Assembly (NCBI GenBank): GCA_027449105.1
Contig: DAIDMG010000007.1
Location: 1 to 43,893, forward strand
DNA: 43,893 nt
Source: Acidiphilium sp.
GTDB taxonomy: Bacteria > Pseudomonadota > Alphaproteobacteria > Acetobacterales > Acetobacteraceae
Direction: 5' to 3'
In this document: positions 15,453 to 23,778 of the stretch, piece by piece
Position numbering within the stretch: the stretch's first letter is position 1
Layout: every line of letters starts with the position of its first letter
Position numbers and translations under genes: made by a program
The notes under the pieces: model-generated
What the model was told of the DNA's origin: nothing
The model's input: the letters and a program-made list of their open reading frames with translations, nothing else
The model's database searches: none

Positions 15453-16172
15453 ATGGAGTCGGTTCCGTCAGTGAGAACTGCCGGTTGTTGTGGGCTGGCG
15501 ATCTTGGTGATCGAAGATGACAGTCGGACGGCAGAATTGATTCATCATACGCTCGAAGCAGATGGACACCGCGTACAAATCGTAGGCGACGGTCGCGCGG
15601 GACTTATTCAAGCCGTAGCACAGGTTTGGGATCTCCTGATTGTCGACCGCATGCTTCCAGGGATCGATGGGCTGAGTCTAATGCGCACTTTACGCGGCGC
15701 AAACGTCACAATTCCAGCGTTATTTTTGACGGCACTTGGAGGCATTAATGACCGCGTAGATGGTCTGCGCTCTGGTGGTGACGATTACTTGGTTAAACCC
15801 TTCGTTGGTGCAGAGTTGGCTGCACGTGTGTTGGCACTCGCGCGGCGGGGAATATTAAAACAAATGAATACTGTGTTGCGTGTTGCTGATCTAGAGCTTA
15901 ACCGACTTACACGCGATGTTAGCCGAAATGGGAGGGCGATTGAGCTAAAACCACGGGAGTACGAGGTGCTCGAATATCTGATGCGGCACGTCGGGCATGT
16001 CGTAACCCGGACAATGCTTCTAGAGGACGTATGGAATTTTCACTTTGATCCGCAAACCAGTGTCGTTGAATCGCATATTTCTCGGTTGCGTGGAAAGATC
16101 GATCGCGGTTTTGATATGGAATTGCTTCAGACGGTTCGAGGCTCTGGTTATCGCTTAGGCGAGCGGGCATGA
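15453..16172 (+). CDS. OmpR-family response regulator
   Basis: This is a transcription factor activated by phosphorylation. The receiver domain spans about residues 14-130, with the acidic pocket EDD at 21-23, the phospho-acceptor Asp65 in LLIVDRMLPG, Thr93 and Lys115 in YLVKPF. The C-terminal winged helix (residues 140-239) contains ELKPREYEVLEYLMRHVGHV and ends TVRGSGYRLG. The 15-residue N-terminal extension before ILVIEDD is longer than usual, so a downstream start is possible. It overlaps the histidine kinase gene by four bases (ATGA). Confidence 0.93.
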   Translation: MESVPSVRTAGCCGLAILVIEDDSRTAELIHHTLEADGHRVQIVGDGRAGLIQAVAQVWDLLIVDRMLPGIDGLSLMRTLRGANVTIPALFLTALGGINDRVDGLRSGGDDYLVKPFVGAELAARVLALARRGILKQMNTVLRVADLELNRLTRDVSRNGRAIELKPREYEVLEYLMRHVGHVVTRTMLLEDVWNFHFDPQTSVVESHISRLRGKIDRGFDMELLQTVRGSGYRLGERA

Positions 16173-17556
16173 GGAGAGTTCCTTGCGGAATCCTGCGGAC
16201 CTCTGGTTTTCGAATGGCATGCGTGGGTGCAGGGTTGGCAGCACTCAGCGCGGCCGTTGTTTTTAGTGTGATTTATTATGAAACGCTAGTGTCGATGCGT
16301 GTAACTCTCGACGGTAACATCATTGGAGAGATGCGTGAAGTTCTTGTGAATGGGCCGAAGACGCCACTTGAAGTTGCGGAATCGGAAGTACGTGCGGCGC
16401 TCAAGGAGCATTCGACACGCATTTTTTATCTTGTCACAGATAATGTCGGCTTCCCCTTGTTGGCGACCTTAATGTCCCGATGCCTTCGCTTGGGTGGCAC
16501 GATATTGAAGCTGGGCACAGTCGGGTTTTTGCTGCAGGGGTAACCGATTTGCGAGTCGATGTTGTTGCTTTGCCAGACGGGGCACGATTGTTGGTAGGGG
16601 CGGATTCTACAATCCTGAAACATCTTGACTTGCTGATTCGTCGTAGCTTTGCCATCGGATTCGGTATAATGCTTGTGATCGGCTTGGCTGCAGGGATCGG
16701 ATTTGGCCGGCGAGCGCTTGCACGAGTCGAAACCGTTAGTACAACGACACGCGAAATAATGGCCGGAGACTTTTCGCGTCGCATACCACCGAACGGTTCG
16801 CACGATGAGTTCGATCGGCTCGCACACACAGTAAACGCAATGCTGGATCGAATTGAGCAATTGATGGAAAATCTCCACGCGGTGGGAAGTGAGATTGCTC
16901 ATGATTTGCGGTCGCCACTGGGTCGATTGCGCGGAGTTTTGGAGTTAGCCTTACGAGTGGAGCACGTTTCTGAATTGCGAGCATTGATTGCGGAAGCCGT
17001 TGAACAGACTGATTCTGCGCTCAGTCTATGCGGGGCAATTTTGCGTCTCTCTCAGGTGGAGTCAGGGATGCGGGGGGAGGCGTTTGAGCCGACTGATTTG
17101 ACGCAGCTAGTTAGGCGTTTGGCTGAAACGTATGAGATCGTAGCGGAAGAAAGAGGGGACCATTTTCAGGCCTCGATTCACGAAGGGCTTATACTTGCCG
17201 GCGATGCATCGCTGCTCAACCAGCTTTTTGCAAACTTGATTGAGAATGCGATGAAGCATGCTTCACCCCATGCGTCGGTAATGCTTCGTGTTTGGCGGGA
17301 CCGGACTGCGATTGTCGCCCGCATCGAAGACAACGGTCCAAGTATTCCGGTGGAGCGTCACGCTGACGCGTTACGCCGATTCGGACGGCTTGACAAGGCA
17401 CGCCATACACCTGGTCACGGTCTTGGCTTGCCTCTTGCCGTTGCAATTGCTGAAATGCACAAAGCTAAATTGAGTCTGGCGGACGCGAAGACAGAAGCGG
17501 CACGGCCCGGTCTCGCCGTAACCATATGCTTCGCATTGCCAGAATTTAGCGCGTAA
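16169..17556 (+). pseudogene. Sensor histidine kinase with a one-base frameshift
   Basis: This is the partner kinase of the preceding regulator. The first frame (16169-16456) has a membrane segment (CVGAGLAALSAAVVFSVIYY) and the start of a periplasmic domain. A missing C in the run at 16453-16456 shifts the frame. The remainder reads in a second frame: PLVGDLNVPMPSLGWHDIEA, a second membrane segment (IGFGIMLVIGLAAGIGFG), HAMP, the phospho-accepting His in SEIAHDLRSPLGRLRG, the N box NLIENAMKHA, IEDNGPSIP and GHGLGLPLA. Restoring one C rejoins the whole protein without gaps. The second frame has its own ATG at 16480, which would give a kinase lacking the first membrane segment and sensor. Sequencing error, recent mutation or phase variation are all possible. 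Confidence 0.85.
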
Positions 17557-17969
17557 ATTTTTGAGTTGAAGCACATTTCGGGAAACAAACCGCAAAGGAA
17601 ATGCGGGTGCAGTGAGTGGTGCAACATATAGGCGGAAGACTAGTCACAGCATCAGCGCTTAATGGTGCGTCGACACGGCGGTCGGAAAGGCGACTATGTG
17701 GCGCAGCGGAGTGTATTGGCTACAGTAAATGTTTTGTTCCAAGCAAGACCTGCCAACAAATGCATATCGGAACCCAAACGCGATGTTATGGGCGTTCAAT
17801 ACGAAGGCGTGGTGTGGTTCGCGACGTCAGCGCAAAAAACAGCAAGGTATCACTGATTCTCCAATTTTTTGAGCCTTCACTCAGGATGGAGAGCAGTGAA
17901 ATATTTGATCAGCGCGCCTTTATCATCCATTATACGTTTGTTTTGCATGGCCAAAGGATGGGCAATCGG
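17557..17969. other. Intergenic region upstream of the enoyl-CoA hydratase
   Basis: The hydratase frame stays open through most of this stretch, but the translated part before 17970 has no family similarity. I see no other gene and no clear promoter. Confidence 0.35.
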
Positions 17970-18746
17970 ATGTCATATATGATGATCGAGGCGGAGGTTC
18001 GTGGTCGGGTTGGTCTGGTGCGTCTGAACCGCCCTGAGGTCCTGAATGCACTTTGTGATCAAATAATGGCGGAACTCGGCACTGCTCTGACCAGTTTTGA
18101 TGCGAATCCTCAAATCGGAGCTATCGTGGTCACCGGCAACGAACGAGCATTTGCCGCTGGGGCCGATATCAAGGAACTGCAGGGCCGAAGCTTTCCTGAC
18201 ACTGCGATGGACGACTTTATTGGGAAGGCCTGGGAGGTGGTCACGACGATCACCAAGCCGGTAATCGCGGCCGTGGCTGGATATGCGCTTGGGGGCGGCT
18301 GTGAACTTGCGATGATGTGCGACATTATTCTTGCGGCCGATACCGCTGTATTTGGCCAACCCGAAATTCGACTCGGCATTATCCCGGGCGCTGGCGGGAC
18401 CCAAAGGCTGACGCGCGCTATTGGTAAAAGCAAAGCGATGGAACTGATCCTGAGCGGCCGTATGATGGACGCTGCCGAGGCTGAGCGCGCTAATCTGGTT
18501 GCTCGGATTGTGCCGGCGAGTGATTTAATCTTGGAGGCGGTTAGGCTTGGGGAAGTTATCTCTGGGATGTCGTCTATTGCGGCTATTCTTGCCAAGCGGA
18601 GTATCAATCGCGCCTATGAAACGACACTCGCGGAAGGCGTAAGTTATGAGCGAGCAATATTCCTCTCGCTTTTTGGGACGCCGGGCCAGCGTGAGGGAAT
18701 GGCCGCGTTCGTTGAAAAAGAACGTCAAGCTCGTGAGGGCCGTTGA
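17970..18746 (+). CDS. Enoyl-CoA hydratase/isomerase (crotonase family)
   Basis: It hydrates trans-2-enoyl-CoA to 3-hydroxyacyl-CoA in beta-oxidation or related acyl-CoA pathways. The 258 residues have the standard length from the ATG at 17970 (MSYMMIEAEVRGRVGLVRLN). Oxyanion-hole residues are in AFAAGADIKEL and YALGGGCELAMMCD. Both catalytic glutamates of true hydratases are present, in GGGCEL and in FGQPEIRLGIIPGAGGTQRL. The C-terminal helices end EGMAAFVEKERQ. It appears monocistronic. The long open frame upstream to 17616 is not part of it. Confidence 0.92.
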   Translation: MSYMMIEAEVRGRVGLVRLNRPEVLNALCDQIMAELGTALTSFDANPQIGAIVVTGNERAFAAGADIKELQGRSFPDTAMDDFIGKAWEVVTTITKPVIAAVAGYALGGGCELAMMCDIILAADTAVFGQPEIRLGIIPGAGGTQRLTRAIGKSKAMELILSGRMMDAAEAERANLVARIVPASDLILEAVRLGEVISGMSSIAAILAKRSINRAYETTLAEGVSYERAIFLSLFGTPGQREGMAAFVEKERQAREGR

Positions 18747-18800
18747 GTTGGCTCCAATCATCATGCCCGTGATGTCGGGGTGCTGGCGAACTGAAGCTGC

Positions 18801-18830
18801 TTGCCGAATCTCGCAGCACGTTCCTATATT
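18801..18830 (+). promoter_or_regulatory. Candidate promoter of nrdB
   Basis: TTGCCG at 18801-18806 and TATATT at 18825-18830 are spaced by 18 bases, a reasonable sigma-70 pair about 50 bases before the nrdB start. I did not find a convincing NrdR box (ACACWATATATWGTGT-like) overlapping it. Confidence 0.4.
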
Positions 18831-18882
18831 GCGACTACTTCGGAAAGAGTAAATGGCTCAAGAGGGAGAGGTCTGAAGGATC

Positions 18883-19902
18883 ATGGATAATTCGAGAATA
18901 CACCTTTCTGCCGCTAACCCCGAGGAGCCTCATGTGACGTTCGACCTCCTCACAGAGAATCCGGTTTACAAACCATTCCGCTATCCGTGGGCGTACGAGG
19001 CGTGGCTGACACAACAACGTGTTCATTGGTTGCCAGAGGAGGTTCCGCTGGCTGACGACGTCAAGGATTGGCACAAAAATCTTACGGTCGGTGAGCGAAA
19101 CCTGCTTACGCAGATTTTCCGATTTTTTACCCAAGCGGATGTTGAGGTGAACAACTGTTACATGAAGCACTATTCACGGGTCTTCAAACCCACTGAGGTG
19201 CTTATGATGCTGTCGGCCTTCTCGAATATCGAGACGGTTCACATTGCGGCGTATTCGCACTTACTCGACACTGTTGGCATGCCTGAGATCGAATACTCAG
19301 CGTTCATGAAATACAAGGAGATGAAGGCCAAGTACGACTACATGCAGGGATTTTCCATCGACAACAAACACGAGATTGCCAAGACGCTCGCAGCTTTCGG
19401 CGCGTTCACAGAAGGCTTGCAGCTCTTTGCCTCGTTCGCAATTCTGTTGAATTTCCCGCGTTTTAACAAGATGAAGGGGATGGGTCAGATCATTTCATGG
19501 TCAGTGCGCGACGAGACTCTGCACTGCCTGTCCGTGATCAAGTTGTTTCGGACTTTTGTTGCCGAGAATCCCGAAATCTGGACAGATGATCTGCGTCGTG
19601 AACTCTCTTCTTCATGCAATACTATTGTTGCTCACGAGGATGCATTCATTGATCTCGCGTTTGAATTTGGATCGGTGCATGGCCTCGAAGCGGCTCAAGT
19701 TAAACAGTATATCCGATTTGTGGCGGACCGCCGTTTGGTACAATTGGGATTAAATCCGACTTTCCACGTCAAAAGGAACCCTTTGCCTTGGCTCGACGAA
19801 ATGCTCAACGCGGTAGAGCACGCAAATTTCTTTGAGAGCCGAGCAACGGAATATAGCAAAGCATCCACGACCGGTTCATGGGATGAGGTCTGGGCGCATT
19901 GA
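18883..19902 (+). CDS. nrdB: Ribonucleotide reductase class Ia, beta subunit (NrdB)
   Basis: NrdB carries the diiron-tyrosyl radical that NrdA uses to reduce ribonucleoside diphosphates. The 339 residues show all metal ligands with canonical spacing: Asp86, Glu117, His120 and, in GAFTEGLQ and SVRDETLHC, Glu177, Glu211 and His214. The radical Tyr124 follows His120 by four residues, as in the E. coli enzyme. The C-terminal tail (TTGSWDEVWAH) is shorter than in some relatives. nrdA is not adjacent, and the next gene faces the other way. The likely regulator nrdR is about 8 kb downstream. Confidence 0.95.
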   Translation: MDNSRIHLSAANPEEPHVTFDLLTENPVYKPFRYPWAYEAWLTQQRVHWLPEEVPLADDVKDWHKNLTVGERNLLTQIFRFFTQADVEVNNCYMKHYSRVFKPTEVLMMLSAFSNIETVHIAAYSHLLDTVGMPEIEYSAFMKYKEMKAKYDYMQGFSIDNKHEIAKTLAAFGAFTEGLQLFASFAILLNFPRFNKMKGMGQIISWSVRDETLHCLSVIKLFRTFVAENPEIWTDDLRRELSSSCNTIVAHEDAFIDLAFEFGSVHGLEAAQVKQYIRFVADRRLVQLGLNPTFHVKRNPLPWLDEMLNAVEHANFFESRATEYSKASTTGSWDEVWAH

Positions 19903-19939
19903 ATTCGCGTCCAAAAATGTTTTCCGCGTCGAACGGTTC

Positions 19940-19994
19940 CCTTGTTTACGTTCAACGCTTGTTGGAGTGGTGCCGAAATGCGGGATAAACAAGG
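19940..19994. repeat. Inverted repeat between nrdB and mazG
   Basis: CCTTGTTTA (19940-19948) and TAAACAAGG (19986-19994) are perfect complements separated by 37 bases, in the space where two convergent genes meet. It could act as a shared transcription end structure, but the loop is long and the U-tract poor. Confidence 0.3.
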
Positions 19995-20009
19995 TTGGAA
20001 GCCGCGGTC

Positions 20010-20807
20010 TTAGCGCTCTGATAGTTTTACGCGACGCCACAGATCTTCCATTTCCTTCAACCCGGCATTTTCAGGAGTTTCACCGGCCGCGGTGAGTATT
20101 GCTTCCACAGCTCGGAAGCGGCGCTCAAACTTTGCGTTTGCTCGAGTGAGCGCGGATTCGCTGCTGACATGCAGCTTGCGGGCGAGGTTGACTAAGACAA
20201 AAAAAATGTCGCCGATTTCATCTTCGATCCGATTTAGGTCAGAGGTCGCCGCGGGACGAGGTAATTCAGCACGTAGCTCTGCAATCTCTTCATCCAGTTT
20301 ATCGAGAACTGCGGCAACGTCAGGCCAGTCGAAGCCGACTCTTGCCGCGCGCCGCGCGAGCTTTTGCGCCCGAAGCATAGCCGGTAGGGTACCAGCGATG
20401 CCGTCCAGCGCACTGAACTCGGTGCGTCTATGGCGCTCGCGCGCTTTTTCCGTTTCCCACGATTCGGTTTGATCTGCTGTGTCGCCGCGATCTGCATTCC
20501 CAAACACATGCGGATGGCGCCGGATCATTTTGTCGGTAATCCCCGTGACGACATCATTGAAATCAAACCAACCGCGCTCTTCCGCGATCCTTGCGTGATA
20601 TACAACCTGAAGTAGTAAATCGCCGAGTTCGTCGCACAACGCCGACCGATCATTTTTTTCGATGGCATCCGCAACTTCATAGGCCTCTTCAATTGTGTAA
20701 GCGGCGATGGATGAAAAATTTTGCTCACGGTCCCAAGGACATCCCGTCTCCGGATTACGCAGAGCGGCCATCACATGTAGCAATGCGGTCATTTTTGATT
20801 GGCTCAT
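20010..20807 (-). CDS. mazG: Nucleoside triphosphate pyrophosphohydrolase MazG
   Basis: MazG hydrolyses (d)NTPs to NMP and pyrophosphate, a house-cleaning enzyme that also affects the stringent response. The 265 residues contain two MazG folds. The first reads NPETGCPWDREQNFSSIAAY and EEAYEVADAIEKND with CDELGDLLLQVVYHARIAEE. The second reads KLDEEIAELRAEL with IEDEIGDIFFVLVNLARKL. The paired EExxE/ExxD metal-binding motifs are present in both. Length fits. It is convergent with nrdB, which fits a general nucleotide theme but is probably fortuitous. Confidence 0.93.
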   Translation of the reverse strand: MSQSKMTALLHVMAALRNPETGCPWDREQNFSSIAAYTIEEAYEVADAIEKNDRSALCDELGDLLLQVVYHARIAEERGWFDFNDVVTGITDKMIRRHPHVFGNADRGDTADQTESWETEKARERHRRTEFSALDGIAGTLPAMLRAQKLARRAARVGFDWPDVAAVLDKLDEEIAELRAELPRPAATSDLNRIEDEIGDIFFVLVNLARKLHVSSESALTRANAKFERRFRAVEAILTAAGETPENAGLKEMEDLWRRVKLSER

Positions 20808-20882
20808 GGTGGCGTACCGTTCACTTCAATTTCGTGGCTTAACGGGCAAGTCTGGTTAAATTGAATATCGAGTGGGAGGGTC

Positions 20883-21128
20883 ATGACGATCCATCGAGGT
20901 AAGAACGAATTTCCGAGAGGCAGTAGCGCCGAAGCCGGATCGCCTCAACCTCTGCGCGGCCCGGTGGCGATAAATAAGGCAAAGAATATGGGAAGCAAAC
21001 GTACGCATGGAATACGCCAAATGTATCGAGGGAATCTAATTCGGTGCATTAACATTGGTCGCGTGGTTTGTTCTGGAACAGCGATTAGTGTGCATAACGC
21101 TAGGCGTAATGGTGGTTTTATGAATTAA
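20883..21128 (+). CDS. Possible small basic protein, unknown
   Basis: An 81-codon frame follows GGGAGG three bases before an ATG. It is rich in Arg, Gly and Asn (MTIHRGKNEFPRGSSAEAGS) with no hydrophobic core and no recognised family. It lies between two minus-strand genes, mazG and the methyltransferase. It may be a chance frame with a fortuitous ribosome site. Confidence 0.2.
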   Translation: MTIHRGKNEFPRGSSAEAGSPQPLRGPVAINKAKNMGSKRTHGIRQMYRGNLIRCINIGRVVCSGTAISVHNARRNGGFMN

Positions 21129-21134
21129 ACTCCT

Positions 21135-21932
21135 TCATGCTGTTTGATCCCGAATTTTTGTAACACGATTTTTTTGCTGGGAACGAGCGAGGTGATGCCG
21201 TAGTGTCAAGACGCCACCGTTGCGCAGAATGGATTGTGCTTCTTCAGTATATCCGTGTTCATCATGAAGGGTCAGGCCGGGGAGGAGAACCGACCCGCCA
21301 CGAGCGTTTAGCCTCGCTTGTACCAACGCAATCTTGGCCGGTCGTCCGGCGCGGGGCCAGAGCGGCATAATGTGCGCTGCGCCACAGTGAGCCGCTTCGA
21401 GGGCGACAATGGCACGGCTCAGAGTGGCTGTGGAGCAAATTAGTGTGAGGCTTCCGTACGGGTGAAGTAACTCTGCCAGAGCAGCCGTCCAGTGATGTAA
21501 CAGAGCTGTGCTGGCGCGATGCGCTGCGCATCGAAGATCGTCTGTGGACGCGGTCGAGCGATCATCATGCCACGGTGGGTTGGCCATCGCATGATCGAAC
21601 CTCCGCTCACGAAATGGCGCCCGTAAAATGTCTCCCGTGACGATTGTGGCGTTGTTGAACCCATTTGCACTTATGTTTGTACTGGCAATGGCCGCAATAC
21701 ACGCTTCTCGCTCGAGACCAACCGCGTTGACACCAGGGACGCGATGCGTAAGGCACAATAAGGCGGCGCCGGCGCCGGTTCCCGCTTCGATGACACGATC
21801 ACCGCGGCACGCAGGAACTGCAGCGGCAAGGAGAATTGGCTCAATGCCTGTACGATGCCCGAATCCCGCCTGCTGGTAGGAGATCCGACCGTTCAATAAG
21901 GTGCCATGCGTAGTCATCACATCGGTGTACAT
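21135..21932 (-). CDS. SAM-dependent N6-adenine methyltransferase (TrmN6/YfiC-like)
   Basis: The 265-residue Rossmann methyltransferase has motif I in VIEAGTGAGAALLCL, an acidic residue after strand 2 (GLERE), and the catalytic NPPWHD at 118-123. NPPW/NPPY marks amino-group methyltransferases of adenine, and the overall layout matches bacterial tRNA1(Val) m6A37 enzymes. It starts GTLLNGRISYQQAGFGHRTG, typical of the alphaproteobacterial group. It is divergent from the polyprenyl synthase. The substrate assignment is inference. An alternative start lies at 21917. Confidence 0.8.
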   Translation of the reverse strand: MYTDVMTTHGTLLNGRISYQQAGFGHRTGIEPILLAAAVPACRGDRVIEAGTGAGAALLCLTHRVPGVNAVGLEREACIAAIASTNISANGFNNATIVTGDILRAPFRERRFDHAMANPPWHDDRSTASTDDLRCAAHRASTALLHHWTAALAELLHPYGSLTLICSTATLSRAIVALEAAHCGAAHIMPLWPRAGRPAKIALVQARLNARGGSVLLPGLTLHDEHGYTEEAQSILRNGGVLTLRHHLARSQQKNRVTKIRDQTA

Positions 21933-22221
21933 GGAAACGTAATTCGGCGCGGGTTGTTGTTTGTTTTGGCGATACGGGATTTGTTGTAGAAATGGACGAA
22001 TATATTTCCCGCTTCAGCGGTATACACGCTCCGCATAATTGGTAATGGTCCAGCCATGGAAAAATACACCCGCAAAGTCCATTTTGATCGTATCATTGCG
22101 ATTGGCAGCAGTCATCCTCTCTTTGCCCTAGTCTTTGTTGTCAAGTCGGCTCGTCTTGACCGGCTTTCCATTGCCCCGATATGCTGTCAGCAGGGCCAGA
22201 GCGGCAACGTTAAACTGACCA
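21933..22221. other. Divergent promoter region
   Basis: This lies between the methyltransferase and the polyprenyl synthase genes and contains no gene. Promoters for both should lie here; a TATATT near 22000 lacks a well-spaced -35 box. Confidence 0.3.
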
Positions 22222-23271
22222 GTGGATGGAATTGTGAAATCCGAGCGTAACGCCGAGATTGATACGACTCATATGGAGGGCAAGCCAGTAAGGCCGGATG
22301 CATTGCAGTGCTTGGCCAATATCCTTCGCGCCGACCTAGCGGCAACAAATGCCGCGATTGTGGAGCGGATGGCAAGCCAAGTACCCTTGATACCCCACTT
22401 GGCGGCCCATATCGTGGCTGCTGGAGGAAAGCGCTTGCGTCCTTTGCTGACGCTTGCCTCCGCTCGTTTATGCGATTATCATGGACAACGGCATATTGGG
22501 CTTGCGGCGTGCGTCGAATTTATACACACGGCAACATTGCTACACGACGATGTTGTTGATGACAGTCATTTACGCCGCGGCCTCATGAGTGCGAATGCTA
22601 TTTTCGGGAATAAGGCTCCGGTTTTAGTGGGAGATTTCCTGTTTGCGCGAGCATTCGACCTGATGGTCACAGATGGGTCACTTGAAGTCTTGCGAATCCT
22701 TTGTCGCGCTTCCGCTACGATTGCCGAAGGCGAAGTTCTGCAACTCTCGACTCAAAATGATTTGACGACCGATATTCCGCGTTATTTTCAGGTAATCGAG
22801 GGTAAGACAGCGGCGCTTTTCACTGCAGCCTGCGAGGTTGGGGCTGTGGTCGCCGAAGTCGGTGGAAGCAAACGGATGGCGCTGGCAGAGTTCGGTCGGG
22901 CCTTGGGCATGGCTTTCCAGCTTGTTGACGATGCGCTCGATTATATAGCGGATCCCGTACAGCTCGGCAAAACAATAGGGGATGATTTTCGGGAGGGCAA
23001 GCTAACATATCCTGTGCTTTTGGCATTTGCAGACGGCGATTCACAGGAGCGAGCATTTTGGCAACGTACGATCGAATCTGGGGATCAATCTCAAAGCGAC
23101 CTCGGTCAAGCACTCATGCTAATCACACGGCACAATGCGATCGCTCGTACAATCGAGTGTGCCCGTGAATTCGCTATGGAGGCGCGTGCTGCGTTATCGA
23201 TATTTCCTGCTTGCGAATTGCGTGAAATACTTGGCGCTGTTGCCGATTACACCATCTCTCGCAACCACTGA
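22222..23271 (+). CDS. ispB: Long-chain polyprenyl diphosphate synthase (octa/decaprenyl, ubiquinone side chain)
   Basis: It extends farnesyl diphosphate with isopentenyl units to make the isoprenoid tail of ubiquinone. In the 349 residues the first aspartate-rich motif DDVVD is at 109-113 and the second DDALD at 236-240. Basic residues GGKRLRP (69-74) bind the diphosphate. The fifth residue before the first motif is Ala, small, which in this family allows long products. Whether eight or ten units are added cannot be told. The start could be the ATG at 22222 or the GTG at 22231. Confidence 0.92.
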   Translation: MDGIVKSERNAEIDTTHMEGKPVRPDALQCLANILRADLAATNAAIVERMASQVPLIPHLAAHIVAAGGKRLRPLLTLASARLCDYHGQRHIGLAACVEFIHTATLLHDDVVDDSHLRRGLMSANAIFGNKAPVLVGDFLFARAFDLMVTDGSLEVLRILCRASATIAEGEVLQLSTQNDLTTDIPRYFQVIEGKTAALFTAACEVGAVVAEVGGSKRMALAEFGRALGMAFQLVDDALDYIADPVQLGKTIGDDFREGKLTYPVLLAFADGDSQERAFWQRTIESGDQSQSDLGQALMLITRHNAIARTIECAREFAMEARAALSIFPACELREILGAVADYTISRNH

Positions 23272-23313
23272 CATTGATCGAGAGTTCCAACCGGTGGAAT
23301 CGTAATGACGACT

Positions 23314-23733
23314 CTAAATTCGAAGGCGAGCCATTTCGATTAGCGGGCAGCGATCCATCACGACGATCAATCCAGCCTCCCGGGCGAATGCCGCCGTTTC
23401 TGTGTCGATCACACCGAGTTGCATCCAAATCGTTTTTGCGCCGAGCCGAATGGCATCATGAACCGGCTGCGAAACCTTGGAGGGCGCTCGGAACAGATCG
23501 ACCATCTCCAGGGGGAGCGCATCACGGAGCGATGCCACGACAATACGACCATGCAATTTTTGGCCTGTGAGAATTGGATTGATGGGCGTCACATCGTAAC
23601 CGCGACGGAGCAAGTGGAGCATCACGTTATTTGACGGTCGATCCGGGTTTATCGAAGCGCCGACTAATGCGATTCGAGTGGTCATCGTTAGGATGTCACG
23701 AATCGTCTTGTCGTCGAGACCATCGATCGTCAT
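23314..23733 (-). CDS. CoA-binding domain protein (YccU-like)
   Basis: A single Rossmann-like CoA-binding domain of about 140 residues. TRIALVGASINPDRPSNNVM is the nucleotide-binding strand and loop, RGYDVTPINP follows, then VDLFRAPSKV and AKTIWMQLGVIDTETAAFAR, and the conserved Cys in VVMDRCPLIEMARL. The biochemical role of these stand-alone domains is unknown. I chose the ATG at 23731-23733 (MTIDGLDDKTIRDIL), which has an AGAGG ribosome site and avoids overlap with the divergent gene. An ATG at 23784 would add 17 residues. Confidence 0.85.
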   Translation of the reverse strand: MTIDGLDDKTIRDILTMTTRIALVGASINPDRPSNNVMLHLLRRGYDVTPINPILTGQKLHGRIVVASLRDALPLEMVDLFRAPSKVSQPVHDAIRLGAKTIWMQLGVIDTETAAFAREAGLIVVMDRCPLIEMARLRI

Positions 23734-23778
23734 GCTGCCTCTGTTCAGTTTTGCCACCACAAGATAAATAAGACCTGA

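Noticed and set aside
17616-17969. Upstream extension of the enoyl-CoA hydratase frame
   Set aside because: The 118 extra residues have no family similarity, and the ATG at 17970 gives the standard length of 258.
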